DNA of 60,240 nucleotides from contig JAHECD010000016.1 in NCBI GenBank assembly GCA_024641945.1, positions 1 to 60,240 on the forward strand, in the 5' to 3' direction. The DNA comes from Rubrivivax sp. (GTDB taxonomy: Bacteria; Pseudomonadota; Gammaproteobacteria; Burkholderiales; Burkholderiaceae_C). Both the position numbers and the translations under genes were made by a program. The notes under the pieces were generated by a model. It was not told where the DNA came from. It was given only the letters and a program-made list of their open reading frames with translations, and made no database searches. Below, one piece after another: positions 1 to 10,822 of this stretch; within the stretch, counting starts at the first letter, position 1; each line of letters starts with the position of its first letter.

Positions 1-1938
1 CCGGTCGCCCAGCGCGCGCCACGCCGCCACCTCGGCGAGTACGGCCGCGCGGCGCGGCATCTCGTCGATGGCGATGTAGCTGCGCGACGCCACCAGCGTC
101 CACAAGAGCGCTTGCGTGCGTCCTTCCGCCAGCGCCAGCAGCGGGAATGCAGCCACTTTGCGTGCGCGAAACATCGCCACGGTGGCGCGCACGTCGTCGG
201 CATGGTCCAGTACGTTGCCCGTCGCCGCTGCCACCGTCGGGTCGCGACGCTGGCAGGCACGCTCGAACGCAGCCCGCCAGTCGTCGTAGTCACCGGAATA
301 CGAGCGCAGCCATTCCGAATCCGAAGCCCCGTTGATCGCTTCAGCCGCCGACTCGGCAAGCTCGGCCAACGCGCGACCATGCCGCCCCTGCACGTCGTCT
401 TGTTCGCCGGCGTCGCCCAGTCGCTCTGCCGCATACAGTCGCGCGGGCGCCAGCAGTCGGTAGCGTACCGACGGTTGCAGGGCCGTGACCTGCAACAGCG
501 ACTTGTCTACCAGTGTGCACAGCGCTTCGAGCACGGCCCATTGATCGATAACCTCGTCCGACGCCACCAGCTGCGCAAGCGCCTGTCGGAAGCTGCCGAC
601 GAAGACCGACAGTCTGCGAAGTACAACCTGCCCGGTCGCGTCGAGAAGCGCATGGCTCCAATCGAGCGTGGCACGAAGGGTCTGCTGGCGCGCCGGCGCA
701 TGGTGGTCGGCGTTGCGAAGCAGCTGCTCGCCGACCAGCCGGTGCACGGTTTCGATGCCCAGCGTCGGAAGCCGAGCCGCGGCCATCTCGATGGCAAGTG
801 CAATGCCGTCGAGTTGGCTGCACAGTGCGATAGCCGAACCAACGCTGTATTCGTCGAGTTCGAAATGCCGGTCGGCGGCTTGGGCACACCGCTCCAGCAA
901 GACGATGGCGGCATAACGTCGTGCAGTGGCGAGCGGCGCGCCGGGCGGCGGAACCGCAAGCGTATCGAGCCGATAGACCTGCTCGCCATGCACGTGCAGA
1001 ACCTCCTGCGACGTGGCAAGCAGACGCAACCCAGGGGCCGCTGCAAGCGTTGTTTTGGCGACGACCGCAACCGCGTCCGCAAGATGTTCGCAGTTGTCGA
1101 AGATGAGCAGTGCATTGCACTCTGAAAGCGCGCGGGTCAGACCTGCGGTGGCGTCGCCATCGCCCAGTTGCAGGTTGGCCGCCAAAGCCACGGCAGGCGC
1201 GATTTGGTGTGCCGATGACAATGTCGCGAGATCGATCCACCAGACACCGTTGACATGCCGGCCGATGCGCAGTCGAGCCACCGCCTGCGCCAACCGCGTT
1301 TTGCCGATGCCGCCTGCGCCGAGCACCGTGACGAGCCGGTGTTCGTCGATCCAGGCGTCCAACGTTGCGATGTCGGTTTCGCGGCCGATCAGCGGGCCAG
1401 CCTCGGCGGGCAGGTTTTGGAGGGGCAGGGACGGGCCGAGTGCCGTGTCGTCCGACCGAGCGGGGTCGGCCACAGCGTTGAAGCCTCGCCTGGGCAGCGT
1501 CCCGGCCGTCGGCGCCGTGTTCTCCATCGCCGCGGCCATTGCAGTGCCATCGGACGCGGTCGCCGCGGTGCCCGGTGTGTACGTCTGCACATCGGCGTCG
1601 AACCGGTAACCGCGACGCGGCACGGTGTGGATCAGCGCCGAACCTGCTTCACCCAAGGCGACACGCAATTCGTGCACACACTGTGTCAGAGAGTCATCGG
1701 TGACGACCACGCCGGGCCAGACAGCATCGATCAGGTGGTCTTTGGCGAGCGCCTGACGCGGCTTCGAGGTCAGCGCCAACAGCAGATCGAACGCCTTCGG
1801 TCGAAGAGCCACCGTCTGCCCGTCGCGCCACAGTTCCCGGCCGAGCAGATCGAGCACAAATGTGCCGAAGCAGCGGGGCGAGCGCTCTTTTGCCGTCGGC
1901 ACGGCCCCGGGGGTGGGATTCAGCGAAACCTCAGCCAT
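1..1938 (-). CDS. Winged-helix DNA-binding / NTPase transcriptional regulator, partial (C-terminus beyond left edge)
   Basis: The minus-strand frame from ATG at 1938 has no stop down to base 1 (checked codon by codon), so 646 residues are visible and the C-terminus is missing. Residues about 10-105 look like an OmpR/PhoB-type winged helix (LRPKAFDLLLAL, then HTVPRRGYRF). Residues 207-214 are a Walker A loop (GAGGIGKT) and about 275-283 a Walker B (LLIFDNCEH), as in NB-ARC/SARP-like ATPase regulators. An Ala/Leu/Arg-rich helical region follows, compatible with TPR-type repeats. A purine-rich AAAGGG lies about 10 bases before the start. It is probably an ATP-dependent transcription factor; ligand and targets are unknown. 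The gene points away from the 2042 peptide gene, so the 103-base gap may hold promoters for both. Confidence 0.85.
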   Translation of the reverse strand, partial: MAEVSLNPTPGAVPTAKERSPRCFGTFVLDLLGRELWRDGQTVALRPKAFDLLLALTSKPRQALAKDHLIDAVWPGVVVTDDSLTQCVHELRVALGEAGSALIHTVPRRGYRFDADVQTYTPGTAATASDGTAMAAAMENTAPTAGTLPRRGFNAVADPARSDDTALGPSLPLQNLPAEAGPLIGRETDIATLDAWIDEHRLVTVLGAGGIGKTRLAQAVARLRIGRHVNGVWWIDLATLSSAHQIAPAVALAANLQLGDGDATAGLTRALSECNALLIFDNCEHLADAVAVVAKTTLAAAPGLRLLATSQEVLHVHGEQVYRLDTLAVPPPGAPLATARRYAAIVLLERCAQAADRHFELDEYSVGSAIALCSQLDGIALAIEMAAARLPTLGIETVHRLVGEQLLRNADHHAPARQQTLRATLDWSHALLDATGQVVLRRLSVFVGSFRQALAQLVASDEVIDQWAVLEALCTLVDKSLLQVTALQPSVRYRLLAPARLYAAERLGDAGEQDDVQGRHGRALAELAESAAEAINGASDSEWLRSYSGDYDDWRAAFERACQRRDPTVAAATGNVLDHADDVRATVAMFRARKVAAFPLLALAEGRTQALLWTLVASRSYIAIDEMPRRAAVLAEVAAWRALGDR

Positions 1939-2041
1939 CGTTCAGCGCCCTTTCAGGACATGAAGGTGCTTCCGCCGGAAAGTCGTATGCGTCGACGGGA
2001 TCGCTATCGCGTCGTCTTCATCTGCTCTTCAGGAGATCCTC

Positions 2042-2239
2042 ATGATCATGTTCCGAACCCTGGGCGTCGTCGGTGGCCTCGTCATCGTCGGTGCCTCCTG
2101 GTATGCGCTGCAGTCTAGTGGCACGTTCGCCGAGGCGCCAGCAACGATCGCGCAACACTTCGCACAACCTTCGCCTGCAACCAGCGGCACCGGCGCCGTC
2201 GAAGACCCGGTCGAATTTCCGGTGCCGAACGGCCCTTGA
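2042..2239 (+). CDS. Small hypothetical membrane-anchored or secreted peptide (65 aa)
   Basis: An AGGAG at 2031-2035 lies 6 bases before ATG 2042, which is a good ribosome binding site; ATG 2048 is an alternative. Residues about 5-25 form one hydrophobic segment (TLGVVGGLVIVGASWYAL) preceded by a single Arg, so the product is either a single-pass inner-membrane peptide or a poorly cleaved signal peptide. The rest is Pro/Ala/Thr-rich. I do not recognise the family. It stands alone between the divergent regulator and a gap with hairpins. The case for a real gene rests on the ribosome binding site and the hydrophobic segment. Confidence 0.5.
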   Translation: MIMFRTLGVVGGLVIVGASWYALQSSGTFAEAPATIAQHFAQPSPATSGTGAVEDPVEFPVPNGP

Positions 2240-2547
2240 GCCCGGGCCCGTCAGGGAGATTGCGCCGGGCCGCGGATCGCCCAAGGCACCGGTCCAGTCG
2301 ACGAGCGCGATCACGACACAAACGTCGTGATCGGATGTGGGCATACCGGCCAGCAGTGAACCCGCTGTGAACCGACGGGACGACGTTCGCTTGGGCGGGC
2401 GGTCGAGCAAGCGATAACGGGCCCTGGCTGCCCGTTCTCGCTTCCGACTTACCAGGAAGTCAAGCGCCGGGGCCACGTCGCACCGCACCGCACAGGTTCA
2501 TCGAGGATCGGTACGACGGTGCCGCTGCCTGCTGCGGCAAGCCCGCC
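2240..2547. other. Intergenic gap with two strong hairpins
   Basis: No convincing gene lies here. It separates the 2042-2239 peptide gene (+) from the convergent DUF190 gene (-). It holds two inverted repeats. One is a 10-bp perfect stem, CGATCACGAC (2308-2317) with GTCGTGATCG (2324-2333), loop 6. The other is a 13-bp stem with one mismatch, arms 2409-2422 and 2430-2443, loop 7. Neither is followed by a T-run on either strand, so they are not classical intrinsic terminators, though they may stop or stabilise transcripts from both sides. Confidence 0.6.
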
Positions 2548-2877
2548 CTAAACCGCGCCGCCGTCCGCGCCGACCGTTCCGAACTCGACCGGCGCCTTCA
2601 CGTAGAACACGTTGGCCTTCTCGTGTTCGAGCCTCTCGAACAGCGCCATCGCCTGGTCTTCCGTCATGGCCATCGTGACCTCCACCGGCTGGTCCGCCAG
2701 TTCGAAGAAGTGCGCCGAATGGCGCCGCCCGCTGTGCCCATAGCCCTCGGCCGCCGTCACCACCGTGCTGCCGCGGATGCCGAGCGCCTTGGCTTCCTGC
2801 ATCAGCCACTCGAACATCGGCAGGTGCCCATGCCTTCGGTCCTGCTGGGTGAAGAACGTGATCTGGAATCCCTTCAT
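2548..2877 (-). CDS. DUF190 family protein
   Basis: 109 residues. The start at 2877 is chosen over an upstream ATG because AGGAGG lies about 5 bases before it and MKGFQITFF matches the family's N-terminus. The pattern of a polar loop, PMFEWLMQEAKALGIRGSTV, a Gly-rich turn with GYGHSG, HSAHFFEL and a C-terminal strand is typical of DUF190 (PF02641), a small ferredoxin-like PII-like fold. Relatives often sit beside the fluoride channel gene crcB. No crcB is seen here, so the role is open. It is divergent from glgX across a 319-base gap. Confidence 0.75.
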   Translation of the reverse strand: MKGFQITFFTQQDRRHGHLPMFEWLMQEAKALGIRGSTVVTAAEGYGHSGRRHSAHFFELADQPVEVTMAMTEDQAMALFERLEHEKANVFYVKAPVEFGTVGADGGAV

Positions 2878-3196
2878 GCGAGCCTCCTGCCGCCGGATCA
2901 ACTGGATCGACCGGATCCATCATGCGCCGTCGACGCCGGCCCAGCACCGCAGAGCCATCTGGACAGGCGAAGTCGAGCGCACCAGTTGACAGCATGCGTC
3001 CGCCAGCGGGTCTTGACATTGACGCAGGCAAAACCGACGCAAGATGACCCGGGCCGCGAGCGCCCATCGTCGGCATGGTGCTGGTCGCCGGGCGCGACAA
3101 CGGCGATCATGGCGCCTGCCGCGGGTCACCGGCCTCGCCGCCGATCAGCGGCGAGCCGGCATCGAATATGGCGGCACCCGCCGGGAGACCTTGACC
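2878..3196. other. Divergent promoter gap between the DUF190 gene and glgX
   Basis: No gene is supported here. On the plus strand TTGACA at 3013-3018 equals the sigma70 -35 consensus and is followed directly by TTGACG (3019-3024). The best -10 match, CAAGAT (3040-3045), fits only with 15 bases from the second copy. Another TTGACA lies near 2986. These may belong to the glgX promoter, but a convincing -10 is missing. Confidence 0.3.
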
Positions 3197-5335
3197 ATGT
3201 TTCGTGTCTCGCGTGGAAGGTGGTATCCGCTCGGTGCGCAATGCATGCCGGGCGGCGTCAATTTCGCGCTCTTTTCGGCGCACGCCACCGCCGTGGATCT
3301 CGTGTTGTTCGCCGAGGCCGACGGCCCGCCCACGCAGGTGATCCGGCTCGCCACGCGCACGCGCAATGTGTGGCATGCGTTCGTGTCCGGCATCGGGCCG
3401 GGGCAGCTCTACGGCTACCGCGTCGAAGGGCCGTATGTGCCCGAGCGCGGGTTGCGCTTCAACCCGCACAAGCTGCTGATCGACCCCTACGCCCGCGCGC
3501 TGAGCGGCACCTGCCGCAATGTCGACGGCCTGCTTCTGGCCTACGACCCAGGCTCCTCCGCGCACGATCTCTCCTTCGATACGCGCGACAGCGCGGCCTG
3601 CGTGGCCAAGGGCATCGTCGTCGACGACGATGGCTTCGACTGGCGTGGCGACACCCCGCCCGACCTGCCGCTGGAGGCCCTGGTGATCTACGAGGTGCAC
3701 GTGAAGGGGTTCACCGCGCACCCGTCCTCCGGCGTCGCGTGCCCGGGCACCTGCCTCGGCTTCATCGAGAAGATTCCCCACCTCAAGTCGCTGGGCGTCA
3801 ATGCGGTCGAGCTGATGCCGGTTCACGCCCATCTCGATGACGACGTTCTGCTGGCGCGCGGGCTGTCGAACTACTGGGGCTACAACACGATCGGTTTCTT
3901 CGCGCCCGAGCCGTCGTACGGCACCGGTGCGCGGCCCGGCTGCGAGGTGCACGAATTCAAGACCCTCGTGCGCGAGTTGCACCGCGCCGGCATCGAGGTG
4001 ATCCTCGACGTCGTCTTCAACCACACCGCCGAGGGCAGCGAGCTCGGCCCGACACTGAGCCTGCGCGGTGTCGACAACTCGAGCTACTACCTGCTCACCG
4101 GGCCCGCCCACGAACCCGGGCGCTACTACGCCAACCTCAGCGGTTGCGGCAATGCGCTCGACCCGACACAAGCCGCCACCATCCGCCTGATCATGGACTC
4201 GCTGCGCTATTGGACGCAGGTGATGCACGTCGATGGCTTCCGCTTCGACCTCGCCGCAGTGCTCGGCCGCGAGGCCGGCGGCTTTGCGCGCTCGGGCGCA
4301 CTCTTCGACGCCATCGCGCAAGACCCGGTGCTGCACCGCGTGAAGCTGATCGCCGAGCCGTGGGACCCGGGCGAGTACGAGGTGGGCAACTTCCCGGTCG
4401 ACTGGTCGGAGTGGAACGGGCGCTTCCGCGACACCGCGCGCCACTTCGTCAAGGGTGACGGCGGCCAGCTCGCCGACCTGGGCTGGCGCCTCACCGGATC
4501 GGCCGACCTCTATGGCGACGACGGGCGCTCGCCCTACAACAGCATCAACTTCATCACCTGCCACGATGGCTTCACGCTCGCCGACCTGGTCTCGTACGAC
4601 CGCAAGCACAACGAGAAGAACGGGGAGGACAACCGCGACGGCAGCGATGACAACCTGTCATGGAACTGCGGCGCCGAAGGGCCAACGGACGACGCTGCCG
4701 TCGTCTCGTTGCGCCGCCGCCTGGCGAAGAACCACTTCTGCCTGCTGCTGGTGTCGATGGGCACGCCGATGCTGCTGGGCGGCGACGAGTTCCTGCGTTC
4801 GCAAGGCGGCAACAACAACGCCTATGGCCAGGACAACGCGACCTCGTGGTTCGACTGGAACCAGGTGACGCGCGAAGCCGGCATGCTGCGCTTCGTCACC
4901 CGGCTGATCGCCTTCATGCAGCGCTGCGACGCGGTCGCGCGGCGGCGCTGCCACCCGTCGCGCGACCGCGCGAGCCGGGTCCTGCCGGGGATCACCTGGT
5001 ACGGCACCGATCTCGACACGCCGCGCTGGGACGACGGCGAAGCGCGCACGCTGTGCCTGGAACTCGACAGCCAGGTCGCGTCGGCGGGACTGGGGCGCTA
5101 CCGGCTGCTGATCATCCTGCACGGCGGTGATCATCTGCAGCCGGTGCAGATACCGCCCAATGATGGCGGCGCGCCCTGGCATCGGGTCGTCGACACGAGC
5201 CTGCCGGACGGCCAGGACATCGTGGACATGGTGGAGGATGCGGTGGCAATCGATCCGCCGGGGCGCTATCTGGTGAATGCGCGCAGCACGGTGGTGCTGG
5301 TGTGTCGCACCCATGAGCAACACGGATCACCATAG
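3197..5335 (+). CDS. glgX: Glycogen debranching enzyme GlgX (isoamylase-type alpha-1,6-glucosidase)
   Basis: 712 residues, normal for GlgX. ATG 3197 is chosen because the conserved family start (RGRWYPLGAQ...GGVNFALFS) begins at once; GGGAG lies about 9 bases upstream. Residues about 10-110 form the CBM48 carbohydrate-binding domain. The GH13 barrel follows with region I DVVFNHTAEGS, region II DGFRFDLA (Asp nucleophile), region III LIAEPWDPG (Glu acid/base) and region IV NFITCHDGFTL. It hydrolyses alpha-1,6 branches of glycogen limit dextrin in the cytoplasm. No other glg gene is in view, so it is separated here from the usual glycogen cluster. ligA follows 129 bases downstream on the same strand. 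Confidence 0.95.
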   Translation: MFRVSRGRWYPLGAQCMPGGVNFALFSAHATAVDLVLFAEADGPPTQVIRLATRTRNVWHAFVSGIGPGQLYGYRVEGPYVPERGLRFNPHKLLIDPYARALSGTCRNVDGLLLAYDPGSSAHDLSFDTRDSAACVAKGIVVDDDGFDWRGDTPPDLPLEALVIYEVHVKGFTAHPSSGVACPGTCLGFIEKIPHLKSLGVNAVELMPVHAHLDDDVLLARGLSNYWGYNTIGFFAPEPSYGTGARPGCEVHEFKTLVRELHRAGIEVILDVVFNHTAEGSELGPTLSLRGVDNSSYYLLTGPAHEPGRYYANLSGCGNALDPTQAATIRLIMDSLRYWTQVMHVDGFRFDLAAVLGREAGGFARSGALFDAIAQDPVLHRVKLIAEPWDPGEYEVGNFPVDWSEWNGRFRDTARHFVKGDGGQLADLGWRLTGSADLYGDDGRSPYNSINFITCHDGFTLADLVSYDRKHNEKNGEDNRDGSDDNLSWNCGAEGPTDDAAVVSLRRRLAKNHFCLLLVSMGTPMLLGGDEFLRSQGGNNNAYGQDNATSWFDWNQVTREAGMLRFVTRLIAFMQRCDAVARRRCHPSRDRASRVLPGITWYGTDLDTPRWDDGEARTLCLELDSQVASAGLGRYRLLIILHGGDHLQPVQIPPNDGGAPWHRVVDTSLPDGQDIVDMVEDAVAIDPPGRYLVNARSTVVLVCRTHEQHGSP

Positions 5336-7501
<2,166 letters not shown>

Positions 7502-7528
7502 GCGCCACGCGGGCTGCCGCCGCGGCGG

Positions 7529-9349
7529 TCAGAAGAGGTTCTGGAAGCTCAGCCGCAGCACCAGGGCGCCGCGCCCGCCGCGTGTCACCGGGCCCGAGAC
7601 GGTGCGCATGTAGCCCAGATCGAACCGCGCGGTGGCCAGCTGCACCTGCGCGCCCGCACCGACGGCGAGCCAGCGTGCGTGCGCGTCGGCACCCGCACCG
7701 CCGTCGGCCAGGCCAGCGGCGTCGATCATCAGCAGCGGGCGCACGGCGAAGATCGGTGCGTCCTCGACGAGATAGCGCACGGCGGGCTGCACCTGTGCCA
7801 GCGACGCCTGTGCCTGCTTGTGCGCCTCGGCCGCCGGCATGCCCTGGCTCATCAGGTTGGCGGCCAGCATGTTGGGGCCCGTCACATTGACCTGGGTCAT
7901 CAGCATCTGCTTGATCGTCACCGGCGGCTGGTCGTCGGCGATCTGCAGGCCGGTGCTTTCGTCGGGGATGAGCGGGCGGTACCAGCGTGCGACCGGGAAC
8001 GCGACGTTCAGGCTCGCGCTCCAGAACCGTGTGCCACCCCGCGCGGCCGCGCCGCTGCCGAGCTGCGCCTGTGCCGTGCCGAAGCTGCGCAGGACCGGGC
8101 CGGTGGGCAGCGCCAGCAGGCCGGGCGTCTGCGGCCCGTCGTACAAGAGTTGCGCCGGTGGCGGCCCGCCGCGAAAGCGCCGCTGCGGCGGTGCTGCGGC
8201 ATCCATATGGCCGATCTGCATGCTCGCCTCGACACCGAGCAGGAGCCCCGGCCGCAGGCGGAATTCCCTCGCCGCGCCGAGTGCCGCCGCAACGGTGCCG
8301 ACACCGCCGGCGCGCTCGTGCCACAAGGCCGCGCGCAGGTAGGTCAGGGTATCGGGCATCAGCAGGTCGGCCATCGCGCGGCTCTGGCGATGGGTCTCGC
8401 GCGGTGCAGCCGAGACGACGCCCGCGGCCTCCAACTGTTCGCCGGCCGATTGCCAGCCGGCATCCAGCCAAAGGCGCGACGTCGGCGCCAGCCGCAGCGT
8501 GACGCCGCCGCCCAGGCGCGTCGAGTCGCTCGTCAGCACGCCATCGCCCAGCGGCACGCGCCGGTGGTCGCCCGCCAGTTGCAGGCGGTATTCGGTGACG
8601 AGCGCGTCGCCGGCCGACGTTGACAACCGCCAGTCGAGGCCGGCCGCAGCGTCATGCAGGTCGGCGTCGAGCGACTTGCGAAGGCCTGCATGCGCCTCGG
8701 TGCCCTGCAGCGCACCTTGCATCGGGGCGCGCAGCGCCGCGCCGATCTGCGTGCCGGCGGCGCGGTCGTGCGACAGCGTGAGCGCGGGATTCAATGCACG
8801 CAACGTGGCGGGCACCTCGCGGTAGGCCGTGCCGAGCGCCGTGCGTGCCAGCGGCAGCACGTTGTCGCCCAGGCGCTCGGTCGGCACCCGCAGGTGCAGC
8901 GGGCGCAGCACGACGTCGATGGTGGGGGCGCCGCCGCATTCGCCTGGCACGCCGGGGCGCTGGTCGACGAAGTCGACGTCGACCCAGAAGACCTCGACCT
9001 CGGCGCTGCTGCCGGCCGCGCGCAATTCGGCGTCGGGTGCGGTGAACGCCAGCCGCACGGCGGTCATCGCGTCGGAGATGCTCTGCGGCGTGAGCAGGGC
9101 GCAGCGTTCCAGCGGCGGCGGCAGGCGGGCTGTCCACCGGCCCTGCACCCGCACGTCTCGCGCGCGCAGCGTAAGCGCCCCTCGGGCCTGGGCACGCGCC
9201 AGCGCGGCGGCGGGTTCAGCGCCCGCAGGCCGCGCGGCCGCGGCTTTCGGCGCGGGCTCGCTTTCGATCACCGTCAATTGCGCCTTCGCGGGTGTGGCCA
9301 CCAGCAAGGCGGCCAGCGCGCACCAGGCGGGCGCTGCGGGCCGGGTCAT
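7529..9349 (-). CDS. Predicted outer-membrane beta-barrel protein, tentatively Omp85-like
   Basis: 606 residues. An N-terminal signal peptide ends near APAKAQ (about residue 24). After an Ala-rich linker, residues about 55-210 look like soluble beta/alpha domain(s) (LTLRARDVRVQG ... ISDAMTAVRLAF). The rest is alternating amphipathic strands ending in LVLRLSFQNLF; a terminal Phe is the usual Bam recognition signal. RRFRGG followed by TGPVLRSFG loosely recalls the RFxxGG...VRGF region of Omp85 barrels, but this is weak. I do not recognise the family. The start lies 5 bases after the stop of the 9774 gene, so the two are probably co-transcribed. Confidence 0.7.
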   Translation of the reverse strand: MTRPAAPAWCALAALLVATPAKAQLTVIESEPAPKAAAARPAGAEPAAALARAQARGALTLRARDVRVQGRWTARLPPPLERCALLTPQSISDAMTAVRLAFTAPDAELRAAGSSAEVEVFWVDVDFVDQRPGVPGECGGAPTIDVVLRPLHLRVPTERLGDNVLPLARTALGTAYREVPATLRALNPALTLSHDRAAGTQIGAALRAPMQGALQGTEAHAGLRKSLDADLHDAAAGLDWRLSTSAGDALVTEYRLQLAGDHRRVPLGDGVLTSDSTRLGGGVTLRLAPTSRLWLDAGWQSAGEQLEAAGVVSAAPRETHRQSRAMADLLMPDTLTYLRAALWHERAGGVGTVAAALGAAREFRLRPGLLLGVEASMQIGHMDAAAPPQRRFRGGPPPAQLLYDGPQTPGLLALPTGPVLRSFGTAQAQLGSGAAARGGTRFWSASLNVAFPVARWYRPLIPDESTGLQIADDQPPVTIKQMLMTQVNVTGPNMLAANLMSQGMPAAEAHKQAQASLAQVQPAVRYLVEDAPIFAVRPLLMIDAAGLADGGAGADAHARWLAVGAGAQVQLATARFDLGYMRTVSGPVTRGGRGALVLRLSFQNLF

Positions 9350-9354
9350 GGCCG

Positions 9355-9774
9355 TCAGTTGCTCATCGAGGTCGGGACCACCGCCTTGGCCATGCCCTTC
9401 ATGACGGCATCCTTCTGCTTCTTGGTGGGCTTCTTCTTGCCGATCACGGTCTTCGCGGCAGGGAAGACCTCATTCGTCAGGACCGCGGCTTGCTCGGGCT
9501 TGACGCCCTCGGTAGCCATGGCCTGCACGGCCTTCGCTTCCACCGGCGTGCCGGTGGTGTACGACACGTGCACGACCTGGACTTCCTGGCCGTCGATGAT
9601 GCGGAACAGGTCGAAGACGAGCTTCCAGATCGGGTCCGCCTCGGGTGTGCACGCGCGCTCGACGAGCACCTTGAACTTGAACCCGCTCTCCGGGCTGAAG
9701 ACCATCACCTCGAGCTGGAACGGTTTGCACACCTTGGCGCCGATGGGGACGACGCTGATCGATGATTCGGCCAT
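9355..9774 (-). CDS. Hypothetical protein, partner of the downstream outer-membrane barrel gene
   Basis: 139 residues. ATG 9774 is chosen because AGGAG lies 6 bases upstream; an ATG ten codons earlier lacks one. There is no signal peptide or membrane segment. The N-terminal half is beta-rich (ISVVPIGAKVCKPFQLEVMV), and the C-terminal part is Lys-rich (TVIGKKKPTKKQKDAVMKG). I do not recognise the family. Five bases separate it from the barrel gene 7529-9349, so the two probably form an operon. No function is proposed. Confidence 0.7.
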   Translation of the reverse strand: MAESSISVVPIGAKVCKPFQLEVMVFSPESGFKFKVLVERACTPEADPIWKLVFDLFRIIDGQEVQVVHVSYTTGTPVEAKAVQAMATEGVKPEQAAVLTNEVFPAAKTVIGKKKPTKKQKDAVMKGMAKAVVPTSMSN

Positions 9775-9859
9775 GTGGGGCTCCTGTGGTCGCTGCGGGC
9801 ACATCCCGTGCCGCTGGGGTGCCGCCGATTGTGGGCCCGCGTTCGCGCGCTCCTAATCC

Positions 9860-10774
9860 CTACTTTCGCGCGGCCGCGGGAGCCGACGCCGCTGCTGCAG
9901 GCTTCATGAGCGCCAGCGACAGCCCGCCCGCGCAGCAGGCCATCGCGGCCCACTGCAACGGCCCCAACGGCTCGCCGTGCACGATGGCGCCGGAGATCAT
10001 GGCCACCACCGGCACCATGATCGACGACAGGCCGGCCACGTTGGTCGGCAGCATGCCCACGATGGCGAACCACGCTGCGTTGCCGATGCTCATGGGCACG
10101 AGTGCGATGTACGCGATCACGGCCACGCTCTGCCAGGTGGGCATGAACCAGTGCCCGTCGCCGAGCACGAGCGCGCCGATCGACGTGGGCACGGCCGCCA
10201 GCAGCAGCTGCCAGCCCGTCAACACCAGCGCAGGGACGGCGACCGGCCGGCGCTTCAGGATCAACGTGCCGACGGCCCAGCCCAGCCCCGCCAGCAGCCC
10301 GAGGGCAAAACCCAATGGCGCACGCACGTAGGCCTCGGCGCCGCGCGCCATCAACAGGCCGACGGCGAGCGCACCGAGCGCAATGGCCAGCCGCATGCGG
10401 CCATTCAATTGCTCGCCCAGGAAGGCCCAGGAGATCAACGCGGCCCACAGCGGCATCGTGAACCCGAGGATGGCAGCCTGGCCCGACGGGATCAACACCG
10501 CGGCATAGGTGCTGGCGATGTTCCACAGCACCAGGTAACACAGCGTGGCGCCGGCGATCGTGCCCCAATAGCGCCGCGGCACCACGAGCGACTGGCCACG
10601 CAGGTGCGCCACGCCGAGCAGCGCGATGCCGGCCACGGTGACGGCAACGGCGCGGAAAGTCCAGACCGAGACCTCGCGCACGGCATACGGGAAGAGCGGC
10701 CAGTTCGTCCCCCAGACGAGCGTCAGGATGGCGAGCAGGACGAGGGCGCGGGGCGGAATGGGATGTTGCGGCAT
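9860..10774 (-). CDS. DMT-superfamily transporter with two EamA domains
   Basis: 304 residues with about ten hydrophobic helices arranged as two EamA halves (first half from [18 protein letters not shown], second from [19 protein letters not shown]). The WGTNW motif in helix 1 is typical of the RhaT/EamA family. Such proteins export or import small metabolites; the substrate is not predictable. The start at 10774 lies 49 bases from the divergent ArsB/NhaD-type transporter start, so the short gap must carry both promoters. No strong ribosome binding site is visible. Confidence 0.88.
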   Translation of the reverse strand: MPQHPIPPRALVLLAILTLVWGTNWPLFPYAVREVSVWTFRAVAVTVAGIALLGVAHLRGQSLVVPRRYWGTIAGATLCYLVLWNIASTYAAVLIPSGQAAILGFTMPLWAALISWAFLGEQLNGRMRLAIALGALAVGLLMARGAEAYVRAPLGFALGLLAGLGWAVGTLILKRRPVAVPALVLTGWQLLLAAVPTSIGALVLGDGHWFMPTWQSVAVIAYIALVPMSIGNAAWFAIVGMLPTNVAGLSSIMVPVVAMISGAIVHGEPLGPLQWAAMACCAGGLSLALMKPAAAASAPAAARK

Positions 10775-10822
10775 GGGGTTGGTGCCGCGTGGTTTCGGCT
10801 GCGCACAGTATCCGCCGCAATA

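Noticed and set aside
112..1125. Plus-strand open frame of 337 codons over the left-edge gene
   Set aside because: It is antisense to the winged-helix/ATPase gene, whose frame is open for the whole 1938 bases and has recognisable motifs; the plus frame is Arg-rich without domain features.
2018..2488. Minus-strand 156-codon frame over the small peptide gene and gap
   Set aside because: No ribosome binding site, Arg-rich shadow composition, and it spans the two hairpins.
3107..4609. Minus-strand 500-codon frame antisense to glgX
   Set aside because: High-GC shadow frame; GlgX motifs are all on the plus strand.
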